Shown in pieces: positions 37,277 to 49,144 of a DNA stretch of 64,000 nt. Position numbers and translations under genes: made by a program. Under the pieces are notes generated by a model that saw nothing but the letters and a program-made list of their open reading frames with translations, was not told where the DNA came from and did not search any database. Numbering within the stretch: the stretch's first letter is position 1; every line of letters starts with the position of its first letter. The DNA is taken from NCBI GenBank assembly GCA_023238725.1, contig CM041531.1, positions 24,282,143-24,346,142 on the forward strand, written 5' to 3'. Origin of the DNA: Scortum barcoo (Eukaryota; Chordata; Actinopteri; Centrarchiformes; Terapontidae).

Positions 37277-40200
37277 CTAAGATCCCATCTTCTTCTCCAT
37301 GCTGAAACAATACCAAAAAAGTCAGAGACTTCTATTTTACTTCTTAATTTAAAAGGTAACAAGTTACAAGTGATAGCTATTGTAAAGCAAAAACTTATAT
37401 CTTATATCTCACTTTGGCATAGTAAGCCATGAACCCTGACACTGCTCTTTATCATAACTTGGGGAAGTTATTGATGAAATGCTGAGATGTGCAAAAGTAC
37501 ACTGCTCAAAAAAAATAAAAGGGAACACTAAAATAACACATCCTAGATCTGAATGAATGAAATAATCTTCTTATTAAATACTTTGTTCTTTACATAGTTG
37601 AATGTGCTGACAACAAAATCACACAAAAATTATCAATGGAAACCAAATTTATTAATTTTTTATAAATTGGATTTGGAGTCACACTCAAAATTAAAGTGGA
37701 AAAACACACTACAGGCTGATCCAACTTTGATGTAATGTCCTTAAAACAAGTCAAAATGAGGCTCAGTAGTGTGTGTGGCCTCCACGTGCCTGTATGACCT
37801 CCCTACAACGCCTGGGCATGCTCCTGATGAGGTGGCGGATGGTCTCCTGAGGGATCTCCTCCCAGACCTTGGACTAAAGCATCCGCCAACTCCTGGACAG
37901 TCTGTGGTGCAACGTGGCGTTGGTTGGATGGAGCGAGACATGATGTCCCAGATGTGCTCAATTGGATTCAGGTCTGGGGAACAGGCGGGCCAGTCCATAG
38001 CATCAATGCCTTCGTCTTGCAGGAACTGCTGACACACTCCAGCCACATGAGGTCTAGCATTGTGGCTTGCATTAGGAGGGACCCAGGGCCAACGCACCAG
38101 CATATGGTCTCACAAGGGGTCTGAGGATCTCATCTCGGTACCTAATGGCAGTTCAGGCTACCTCTGGCGAGCACATGGAGGGCTGTGCGGCCCCCCAAAG
38201 AAATGCCACCCCACACCATTACTGACCCACTGCCAAACCGGTCATGCTGGAAGATGTTGCAGGCAGCAGAATCGTTCTCCACGGCGTCTCCAGACTCTGT
38301 CACGTCTGTCACATGTGCTCAGTGTGAACCTGCTTTCATCTGTGAAGAGCACAGGGCGCCAGTGGCGAATTTGCCAATCTTGGTGTTCTCTGGCAAATGC
38401 CAAACGTCCTGCACGGTGTTGGGCTGTAAGCACAACCCCCACCTGTGGACGTCGGGCCCTCGTACCACCCTCATGGAGTCTGTTTCTGATCGTTTGAGCA
38501 GACACATGCACATTTGTGCGGCCTGCTGGAGGTCATTTTGCAGGGCTCTGGCAGTGCTCCTCCTGTTCCTTCCTTGCACAAAGGCGGAGGTAGCGGTCCT
38601 GCTGCTGGGTTGTTGTCCTCCTACGGCCTCCTCCACATATCCTGATGTACTGGCCTGTCTCCTGGTAGCGCCTCCATGCTCTGGACACTACGCTGACAGA
38701 CACAGCAAACCTTCTTGCCACAGCTCGCATTGATGTGCCATCCTGGATGAGCTGCACTACCTGAGCCACTTGTGTGGGTTGTAGACTCCGTCTCATGCTA
38801 CCACTAGAGTGAAAGCACCGCCAGCATTCAAAAGTGACCAAAACATCAGCCAGAAAGCATAGGAACTGAGAAGTGGTCTGTGGTCACCACCTGCAGAACC
38901 ACTCCTTTATTGGGGGTGTCTTGCTAATTGCCTATAATTTCCACCTGTTGTCTATTCCATTTGCACAACAGCATGTGAAATTGATTGTCAATCAGTGTTG
39001 CTTCCTAAGTGGACAGTTTGATTTCACAGAAGTGTGATTGACTTGGAGTTACATTGTGTTGTTTAAGTGTTCCCTTTATTTTTTTGAGCAGTGTATTTTG
39101 TGATCGTGATCTGTTCACGATGACAACAGAAAAAAAACACACAATATAGAGTATTGCTTACTTGTATTTGATGAGACGACTTCCCTGGATTAGCTGTGCT
39201 GTCTCATTGGTCAAATGGCAAGCGAACAGTAGCCAGTTGCGTGGCTGCACCTTGTAGGCGAATCTCATGAAGAGCAGCGAATAGCAGCTCAGAGCTGAGA
39301 GGAGGCACAAAACACACAGGAAGGAGTTTATTACAGCAGTCTTCTTGTAAACCTCTTACTGCTGGACATGTTTAAGTTCTGCTTAAAATACATAGAAATA
39401 TGTCACCAAAATGAATGCACAAAGAATGATTAACTATAGCGTAATTAACAATACACTTTTTTCATAAATGCACATATTAAGCTTCTAAATAAGTGAGATT
39501 TTTAAAACCATTACAGGTCAGTAGATGAAAGCAAATCCTGATTCTAACAAAGACATTAAGTGTAGAAAAGGGACATCCTCAGGAAATATCCAACTTTGAA
39601 TTGCAGCTGTAGATAACTTTTAAGAATCTCCTTTTTCTACACATCCATGAGAGATGTGTGAAAGTACAAATTACAAGCCCTCACCCGCACAAACTTAACT
39701 ACAAAGGGATGGTTGTTTTGTGTATACATCTGGGTTTATGAAAAAATGTGTGGGCGTCTTACCGAAGGTCATCCTGCCGCTGATGATCTCAGGGCTCTTC
39801 TTCATGTCTGTAATGGCGGCTATAGGGAGACCCCAGTTTGCTACAGGACCCCAGAAGTGCTGTACAGATACACACAGATAACACAAATATAGTTTGGACC
39901 ATAGACTTTGTATGGTTTGCACATTTATTTTAAGTTGGGTGTACAGAAGGGCAGAACTATACAATAACTACCATGTGAATACTTAACGGTAAGATCTGTA
40001 TTGTAAAATGTAAAAAATTAAAATGACAGATAAATATGGCAGTAAAAATTTGAAAATAATAACACACACACACACACTCAGTGATTTATATGAGTGACTA
40101 TGTTGAACAGCACAAATACTGACAAGTAATCAGAAAAGTAGACAGTTAAACCTACAGTCATAAATGAGGAGAGATACAGATAGAAACAAAGTCACTGAAA

Positions 40201-41570
40201 GACAGATGGAGGAACAGAAAGAATGAGCACTTACCGTGCTGTTGGATGTTTTCATTTTAATTTCAGGGCCACATGGAAAGAGAAAAGAACATAAACACAG
40301 ATAAATCATACCGATATGAGCCAGACCACACAACAGCTGCTGCCTCTTAAAATAGGCCACGAACAAATGAGGAAAGAACAATTTGAAGAACTCAGAACAT
40401 AAAGTCATCTGGTTTGTTTTGCTTTCTTTCCACATAACAAAATTAGGTTTGGTAATTTGGTATGTGGATATATGAAAATAGTTACATACCTTTACTGTCT
40501 ACCATAGTATTCATATTACAAGCTGGTAAGCTTACTGATTGCTACTTTCTACATGATGACAAAACACACCACCGGAGAAACACCAGAGACGGTGCCATGG
40601 GACATACAGGCCATCCTGATGTGCGCCTCATTAAAAAAGCCCATTGGAGGATATGTAAATGAAGGCCAAGGCATCTCAGTAACACCACAGCGCTTCATTT
40701 ATGAACCTCATGTTGTGACAAATTTCACCTTTATTAAAAAAAAAAATTAAAAAAAAGCAGCTCCTGCCATTTTAAAATGGCACATATGGTAATATTGTTA
40801 ATATATTTCGATAAGCCGTTCAGCCTTCTACAACAGTACATTAGTTTTGCTTTCTTTTTTATTTCCAAGAGCTCACAGACACTTCTATCTGTAAAGGGAT
40901 CACCTTGTGTTATCTGTGACAAATGTAAACAAAGACGGCCTGTTCCCTACCCGCGTCATAACTTAACCTTTCCTCTACATTTCAAACATGTTGCTAATCG
41001 GAGAGAAGTGCACACAACCAACATGCCAAAAAGCAATAAAGGCAGCTCCCTCTGCTGTATTTGTCTCCATAAAACACAACTCAGAGCAGGAAGCAAAGCA
41101 GCTTGTTGCTCCCTGTCAAAGCCTCTCACAGGGTACGACTCGCTTTGAAGGCTTGCTGGTTGTTTTCTGGAAGTTTCTATAGCAGTGACACACATCCTTC
41201 TCATGTATAGTTATAACTCCCTTTTTTTTTTTGTTAAAAAAAAGGATAATTTATAGACCAACCTCTGAAAGTGGTGAAGCTACCTGGGCGCTAACACATT
41301 GGAGCTCACTTCTCCTTGAAAAAAAAAAACGAGGCCAATAATACAGACACTAACACGCAAGCTGGTTAACATGTCACTGTGATGTTTTTAAAGTGTCAGC
41401 TGGTCAAATCAGTCTGGTGTTAAACATTAGCTGACCTCGCTGCTCCCTCGACTGCTAGCTCCCTTAGCACGCCAGCTAACAGACAACACAAATACAAACC
41501 TCATCAAATAATCCCTGAACTCTTTGCTCTTCAGGTGGTCGATGGCTTTCCGTGCGATTACCCCTGCCAT
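37277..41570 (-). CDS. mpc1: mitochondrial pyruvate carrier 1
   Basis: MPC1 pairs with MPC2 in the inner mitochondrial membrane to import pyruvate into the matrix. Five exons join: 41570-41500, 40238-40235 (4 nt), 39859-39763, 39294-39162, 37301-37277. They give 330 nt, or 109 residues, the same length as human MPC1. Exon 1 encodes MAGVIARKAIDHLKSKEFRD then YLM. The micro-exon completes Ser-Thr. Exon 3 gives HFWGPVANWGLPIAAITDMK and KSPEIISGRMTF. Exon 4 gives YSLLFMRFAYKVQPRNWLLF and ETAQLIQGSRLIKY. Exon 5 gives the tail N-MEKKMGS. Two to three hydrophobic segments fit the family fold. Intron 4 contains a Tc1-like transposon. Failure to splice exon 4 would replace the tail by a single Lys and a TAA. 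Identity is very secure; the micro-exon is inferred from frame and splice sites. Confidence 0.95.
37500..39093 (-). mobile_element. Tc1/mariner-like transposon in mpc1 intron 4, transposase broken
   Basis: The element is flanked by TA duplications (37498-37499 and 39094-39095). Its terminal inverted repeats begin CACTGCTCAAAAAAA on both sides and continue GGGAACACT. The transposase runs on the minus strand from about 38793 to 37760, split over several frames. Visible parts are a helix-turn-helix N-terminus (SMRAVARRFAVSVSVVSRAW), LFTDESRF with the first catalytic Asp (about 38370), and SPDLNPIEHIWD with the third acidic residue (about 37950). The second Asp region reads NASHNARPH, so the catalytic Asp is lost through a small insertion near 38066. 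The ends are intact, but the enzyme is dead. It has the same orientation as mpc1. Confidence 0.92.
40235..40238 (-). other. mpc1: 4-nt micro-exon of mpc1
   Basis: On the minus strand the bases CACG sit between an AG acceptor (40240-40239, context CCAACAG) and a strong donor GTAAGTG (40234-40228). Exon 1 ends ATG AG and exon 3 starts CAC TTC TGG. Joining them directly breaks the frame, while inserting CACG gives Met-Ser-Thr-His-Phe-Trp, the residues conserved in vertebrate MPC1. The upstream pyrimidine tract is weak, so an exonic or intronic enhancer may be needed. Confidence 0.75.
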
Positions 41571-41737
41571 GGTTTTAAACTCTGGTGTGGAGTCTGGTGT
41601 CTGTTTTTAGCCGAGAAGAGAGCAGTGAGTCTTTGCTGAAGGGCGACTGACTGACAGTTGTGAACTCAGAGGACGACCGCTCCGGTTTACGACACTGTCG
41701 CAACTGCGCAGACTCTAATAGACCTTCAAAATAAAAT

Positions 41738-42215
41738 AATGTGACAAGATTATGTTAGAAATAAGACTATGCTAGAAATATAGAAACGTTATTTTATAAA
41801 TATGACAAGATTATGTTAAAAATAAAATACGATTATGCTTGAAATATAAAAAAAGATTATGTTACAAATAAAATAAGATGATGTTTGAAGTGTGACAAGA
41901 TTGTATTAGAAATAAGATAATATAATGTTACAAATAAAATAAGATTGTTTTATGAATATGACTAGACGAGGTTAGAAATTAAATAAGATTATTTTGGAAT
42001 TAAAATAATAATTTTCTAGAAATAAGGTAAGATTATATTTGAAATATGAAAAGATTATGTTAGAGATAAAATTAGATTATGTAAGAAACATGTCAAGGTT
42101 ATGTTAGAAATAAAATAAGATTATCTTAGAAACAAGATAAAATTATGTTAAAAATAGGATAACATTATAACAAAATTGTGTTAGAAATGAAATTCGATTA
42201 TATTAGAAATAATAT
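41738..42215. repeat. degenerate AT-rich minisatellite
   Basis: A roughly 480-bp stretch is built from variants of AAATAAAATAAGATTATGTT and GAAATATGACAAGATTATG, with a unit of about 20-40 bp repeated many times with substitutions and gaps. It starts about 170 bp upstream of the mpc1 start codon, on the promoter side. Confidence 0.8.
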
Positions 42216-42937
42216 GACTGTAACACTGGAACACTGCATGTTAAACCCCCCGTACTGTTGGAGCACTCAGATAAATGCAAATACAGTAAAAATATTGTAA
42301 ATACTTGTACTTGCACATACTCACATACAATAATTAGTTTTAAGGTAAAAGTAAACTTTATTATTTAGAGTTAGAATTTTTGTGCAAACAAAAAGAAAAA
42401 GAAAACAGTATCTTATTGGAACAACAATTTTCATGATTACATTCAATTATATTATTATTATTAGATACAGTACAATGCATACAATTCAAAGCCTTAAAAA
42501 TAATTAAAAGATAGCTAGTGCAATAAAAGGGGAATTTAAACTGTATACTGTAGACTGCAGAGGATATAAATGTTTTAAAGCAACACTAGGGGGCGACATA
42601 AGAACTGATTTACAGTTTATTGCAATTACCAAGACACAAAAACTGAAAGCACAAATTCATCTATCTATTGCTGTTAAACAATACGCACAAACTGTGTTTC
42701 AGGAATTGTAAAAACTGTAGATGTAGCTAAAAAGCTGAAAATCTGAAACTAGATGAAAGTGAAAGAAAAGCTATAGCGAATAAAAAAAAGCAAAAACAAA
42801 GCAAGAATGGTAGAAATGAAGAAGTCCTACACACAAATTATTGGGACATTTTTCACTTGAATCTACTGTTTTAACCCACATAGTATTGCTATGGATCCCT
42901 GCAATTAAATGTACCTTGGTTAAATAGTTGACTAAAC

Positions 42938-43255
42938 TACAGCATCTCACAAAAGTGAGTACACCCCTCACATTTTTGGAAATATTGTATTATATCTTTT
43001 CATGGGACACTGAACACTGAAGATATGACACTTTGATACAATGTAAAGTAGTCAGTGTACAGCTTGTATAACAGTGTAAATTTGCTGTCCCCTCAAAATA
43101 ACTCAAGCACACAGCCATTAATGTCTAAACCGCTGGCAACAAAAGTGAGTACACCTCTAAGTGAAAATGTCCAAATTGTGCCAAAAGTGTCAATATTTTG
43201 TGTGGCCACCATTATTTTCCAGCACTGGTTTAACTCTCTTCGGCATGGAGTTAGA
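42938..43255 (+). mobile_element. truncated Tc1-like element end
   Basis: It starts with TACAGCATCTCACAAAAGTG AGTACACCCC and repeats ACAAAAGTGAGTACACCTCT at about 43138-43157, the double-repeat arrangement of a long Tc1-type inverted terminal repeat. It ends near CTTCGGCATGGAGTTAGACG with no transposase and no opposite end, so only one terminus survives. Confidence 0.7.
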
Positions 43256-43397
43256 CGACCAAACAGAATTTTGTGTCTATTGTAATAGACATGAACATGT
43301 AATCTGGATTAAATTGATGTGCAATTTTTTTTAATAAGAAATACCTTCATTTATACCACTGAATTTACAAAATATAGACCCACTATCTAAATTCTTA

Positions 43398-43411
43398 TTT
43401 ATTGGTTTATT
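43398..43411 (-). terminator. poly(A) signals for the GT6 glycosyltransferase gene
   Basis: TTTATT occurs at 43398-43403 and 43406-43411 and reads AATAAA on the minus strand, only about 40-50 nt past the stop codon. This suggests a very short 3' UTR, unless more distal signals are used. Confidence 0.5.
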
Positions 43412-43448
43412 ATTTATGTAATTTCATATCCTGAATATCATTGACTGA

Positions 43449-46400
43449 TCAGTGTCCACCGTTGGGCCGCACTTCTGCATAGTTCTTGACCAACTGGGAG
43501 ATCCTGACGACTTTAATGTCTGCTGGTACTTGATCATAGTCTGACCACAGGTATTCTGGAGACAGCACTTTGGTTGGCTTATTGTACAGCAAGTACCTGA
43601 GTGACAGAGAGACACGTAGATTAATTTTCTATGGTTTGTAGCTGTGAAATCTTGCAGACATGCCAGCAGAGTCCGCTGAAAATGAGGAAATGATCTGTAA
43701 CACCATACTTGTTCAGATGACTCTCTTCCTGCCACACAGCTTCGATTTTATTCTTGGCGTCTTCCTCTGACTGCATGTAACAGTATCTGATAAAATGAGA
43801 GTTGAATGTATTTTAAGAGAAAAGTAATTCAAGAAACAAAGGGAAAACATAGAAAAGAAAATGCAGGATGTGTGACTAAGATTTTTAAAAATCTATAATG
43901 TTTAGAAGGTCATGATTTTTTTCTAGTATGTCCACCATGTTGCCACACTTTATTTAGTCATCATTATATCTTTCTGCTGTACGTTGACCTTTTATGAGAA
44001 ATAATATGTAAAATAACGTAAAAGACAATTTGGTTTTTGGTTACCTGACTAGCTTGTACATGTCCTCCAGGTATCCACCCCAAACAGCGGCAGTGTAATA
44101 GTAGTCTCCTTCACCAGGAGGGATGTAGGCCTTGGACTGGGGCCGGCGCTCATATGGAAAATTATCCCTTTTTGTATTCTCAGAAAGAGAAATTGGGGAA
44201 AAAAATTAAATAAAATCAGGATTAAAATTATGAAAAGCTATAGCTGATATGGAGAGATCAGAAAATGAAACAAGGCAAAATACCTATGCGTATAATAGTG
44301 GATGAATTATAAATAAGAATTAAGATTAAACAAGTAAAGTTTTCCATGAACTAGAAGTGAATATAGTGAGTAAAAAGAGTAAAGAGTAAAACCTTGTAGT
44401 ATCCGCGGTGAAGCACTGCAGACAGCCGACTGAGAGACTCAGCTCCGAATCTGTTGTGGAAGACGCTGTCGATGTCCATCATGAAAAGGTAGTCTGCTTC
44501 AGTACGGATCTGAAAGCATTACAGATGATGTGCGAGACTAAAAGCTCAGAGGAGGGACTCAGTTGGTCGAAAGAAGACTTGATTAAATAATGTTATCAAA
44601 ATATAATAGAGCACGATATCTAATTTAATGCTCCTGATGACTCATAAATCCTTTCTGTGTCCTTGTTTTTCTTTCTATGTTGATTAAAGATGAATAAAAC
44701 AAAAAAAAGAGCAGTGGTGATTTAAAAGCATCACCCACTGTAATCAGACAGTTAAAAGACAGTAGCTTTTTTTTGGCCAGTTTTGCGTGTTTCATTTATT
44801 ACCTGTTTGTCGATGGTGATGGTGGCCCATCTCATCCTGCCGAGCACTACGTCCTGCCAGCGTTTGGCACTGGGGATGTCGATCACTGAGATCTTCCTGC
44901 CTTTACCCATTTGAATCTGACCGATAAAATAAAAGATTAAAACATATAAATTATGAATTACAGCATTCGGTCACAACATTTAAAGATAAAACCATTCAAC
45001 TAGTCAGCACTGATGTCCGGTTACATTCATTTGATCTGTTTGTAGCCAAATGCGTACATAAATGCGCAGCAGTTCAGAATGCTAAGATTGAATCAGTTTC
45101 AAAGAAATCTCTTTCTTCCCTCTTCCTTCCTTGCTTTTCTCTCTTTTACTTCCTTCCTTTACCTTTCGTTGCTTCTATCCTCCCTTTGCTCTTTTCTTTC
45201 TTTCCTCGAGCCCAGCAAGAATGACATTATTTTATCTTGCTACGATCTCAAATATTTTTCTGGAGACACCTGACATAAGAATGAATGTCTTACATGCCTC
45301 TGAGTCATAAAGCTAAACACGTGAAACACGTGGATATGTTTGTAACGTACAGTAGCTGAGAGAGTCAATAAATAAAACAGAAGCAAATTAAGAGACATAA
45401 CCATCAGTTTGTCAATAAAAACACAACTTGAATAAATTATTTTTTCAAATGTGATATTTGCTTTTCCTGCGAAGCCAAATGTCTGGGTTAGGGTTAGGGT
45501 ATGTAAAAACTAGCTGACTAATTGCACCGAACATGTTGCACAATGAACCAGTGTTTATGAGGGAAATGTAACAGCAGAGCCACGCTGTATTGCTACACAT
45601 TACATTTATTATGAAATTTCATTTTTCAGCTATGTACCCGGGCCACTCACGTTGGGGACAGCGTTTTTATTGTCTGTGAAGATGTAGTAAGTGACCCTGA
45701 AGTCAACAAGAAAGTGCTTTTCACCCGACTCCAGGAAGCCCTTCAGGAAACGTGTGTATCTGTTCAGATGGACGGAAGCAAGCCAGAAGGGTAAACAGTG
45801 TGAGATACAGAATACAAATAACACAACACAGAAGATAAGCAGCATGCATTTGGAGCAGCTTCATGATTTCAGGTTTACAAGATTTCAGATTCCAGCTCAA
45901 AGCAGCAGAAATATCTTGTGTACCTACTTGCCAACAGCAAACACCACCACAGCAACTCGAGGATCCATTTTCTTATAGATGGCATCAATAACCACTGGAT
46001 CAAAAGTTCCCTCCCAAACCAGAGGCGCGTTCCAGTTTGTCACTGAGTTCACATCAGTGCGCCTGGGGAAAACCGGGATATTGTGGAATCAAATGTAAAT
46101 CTTACAGCATTAATGAAAAAAAAAACAAAACAAAGGGAAACCAAGGAAATCTAATGTTCTTACAACTCCATCAGATTTAAGACTCAAGGTTCTTGACTCA
46201 AGACGGGCAACATTTTCAATTAAGTTAGAAAAACATCTCTTACAATGTCATTGTTGAATTATCAGCTGTATTTCAGACATGGAACAGACTATGTTGTGTG
46301 TGCAAAGTTTAAGTTTTATATTTCTTATTAAACTCTCTCGCTGTGTCTCCCAAACATGACCTCCTGTCATTAGACCTTTATCGTTAAATGGTTAGCTAAG

Positions 46401-49108
46401 TGCCTGTTTCATTTTAAATTATGTCTTAAATTTTTCTAAATTCACTTTTTTTGCACTGTTTGGTGCTACATTGCATTGTTTAACACCTGACATTTGTGCC
46501 TTATGACTAGAACAGCAAAAATCTCAAATAATTACGTCGTCTGCTGGTAGCTGAGTAGTGCTTGCTAGCCTCTCTGGGATGTAAATACATACAAAACTAT
46601 TATGTAAGTAATGTTATGTAAGTAAGAATAAGTGCTCTACAAGCACACAATGTCCAATTTCCAAAAGTGACTTCACAGATGAACATAATTCCATAAAATG
46701 CCATTAAAGTCCTTCGTTTAAATTCAGAGAGTGCCAAGGTGAGATGTTGGTCATCTGTTATTTGACTAAAAGACTTTCATGTGTGAATTTTGCACAGGGA
46801 AAAATGTAATATTTGATTATATTTACCCATGATGTGTGCTTGGCTGAGCATATTTCACTCTGAAAAAGAAGATCAAATTAAATTTTACTTTAGTATTCAA
46901 AAGAAGACGTGCAGGGGTAAAATACAGTCCAAAAAGACAACAGTACAGGAAAAACGAATAAAACAATAAATACAAAAAGACAGACAATGATAACAGCAGT
47001 CCGTTAAACGAAACAACACCAAAGGACCAGATACCAGAGGAAAGCTACACACCGTCATCCATCCTATCCATTTATCCATGCACGCTTCTGTCAATTTTGA
47101 TTCTGCGATATTAAACTTCTGTGTACACTGCAGAAATTTTTTTACTTTTGTAGCAATATCTAGCGATATACACGTCTTCTTCCTCTTGTTCATGATATAC
47201 CTTTATGACATAATGCAGATTATTGCACCATTTATCATATGTATTTAAGAGCAGTCAAGAATGTGGTAATGTTTAACAACAGGGCGAGGATGCGGCTCTG
47301 TTTGAGTATATGAACGTTTCTCACCCAGTTTGCATTTTGAGGTCTCGAATCCTCCAGCTGCCATTGTCTGAGCAGTTTTCTATTGTCACATCTGGCTCAG
47401 GTTTATCGTTGCATGGATTACAAATGCTTAAAAGGGAAACAGACAAAATGTATTAATTATACGACATGACTGAATTAATAGAATGGATCTTAAAATGAGA
47501 TGTAAGTTTTCATAAAATTCCCACACTAAGAAACCTCCCTAAAGGGTCGTGTAGTCACAGTGTTAATGAGTGCTTGTGCGTCCTCGGTGACTGGTGGGTG
47601 TTTGTTTTGTTCAATTCTGTTGAGTTCATTCGGTTTTATCTCCTTAACTCAAAGGTTAGTTTCACTATGTTACATGCATTTGATACGTCTCCTCTCCGTC
47701 TTTACAGAAACCTTACCTGAAGGATGAGATGGCTGGCCTATATCCTGAGTACACATAGATGGCCCTGTGAAGACACAGAACAAAAGATAGTGGTAGAGTT
47801 CGTTAGTTATACAGTGGGGTCTCATCAAGCACAGTCAAAAATGGTTTCCACACCTACAGGAAATAGTTTTGTGAATTGCTCAAATGAATCTGTTCCATTA
47901 TAACAACAGAAAGCATTTTGCTGAGCCACCTCCTGAAACACAGGCAGAGTGGAGGCTTCCATTTAAGTAATATTATTTTTTTAGACGCAACCATGCCCAC
48001 TCTGAAAGCTTGCTTTTCATTGGATGGAACTCCCCTTGTCCTGTCAGAGTGACCAAATATAACCAAATTACAGTCCGGCTAAATGTTTATTTTATATTGT
48101 TTGGAAAATCAAATAAATATGTCACACCAGAAATTACCTACCACTGGACAGTGCCAGAATAAGTGTGATGGTGATCCTCTGATAGACCCACATCTATCAC
48201 AAATATTTTGCTCAGCTTAGTTTTGGAGTAATGCAGTCTGTGTACGACTTAAAACTGAATGAATCTTTATCTAAAACAGGTAGGACAGCTCTGTATACAG
48301 GAGACCAAATATTTAGAGTGTGGTTGTGAGAGAAGTAATTCATAAACAATATGGCTCTTTGGTTTGATTGTGAGTGTTGGGATACACTCCTGTACGAAAT
48401 GTCTGACTTGAAGGTTGCAGTAAAAATACAGTTGAGGAAGGTGATAATCATTCTGTAGCTGACGTATCTATCTATGTAAAGGTCTCGGATACAGCACATT
48501 TCTCTCTCCCTCTACTCCAGAAACATGTATGCTATAGGTGTGTGCACAGAGACAAAGGATTTTTTTATGTGATTCAGTATCTGCAGGGAGTTTCTGAGAT
48601 TGAAGTTATGACCAAGTTAATTGCAGGTTGGGCTCAGAGAAAAGAGCAGCACTGGTAGAGACGTTCCTGAAACAGACATGGGTTTAATTTTTAACTGGAG
48701 TAGGGAGACAAGTTTTGCATGAATGCAAACACTAGATAAGTATTTCCAAGCTGCCCTCTTGTCAGCCCCCGTTAATAGCGGGTGACATATTAACTCAGTG
48801 CTGTTAGCTTCCATCGTAAAACAGCTGAAAGTTTGCATTCCTATAACCATGTTATTTTTTTCCTTCCACGATGCTCCTGTTTCAAGATATATCTGTTTCC
48901 TGTATGAACGTGAGAGGCAAGATTCCTCTCAAAGCTTTCTGTGAACACACGGCGGGCTCTCAGCTGTGCGTCTCCTCAACAGCATCCACTGTTTGTCTGT
49001 ATCAACGTCGGCCTCACAGAGAACCTTGTAAATGAGCTACAGAGAAGCAGCTTGTTTATTCATGTGCATGAGAGAAGTTGTTTCCTGTCAGTATCCTGTA
49101 TGTTTCTG

Positions 49109-49144
<36 letters not shown>

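Larger units (their letters stand above)
41571..43397. other. mpc1 promoter side and intergenic DNA
   Basis: The region 41571-41720 is a moderately CpG-rich stretch upstream of the mpc1 start codon and the probable promoter. It is followed by an AT-rich tandem array (41738-42215), plain AT-rich DNA, and a truncated Tc1-like fragment (42938-43255). No coding exon was found. Confidence 0.5.

Noticed and set aside
45483..45498. Interstitial telomere repeat as evidence for a chromosome fusion
   Set aside because: Only about two and a half units are present, which is common by chance or by repair.
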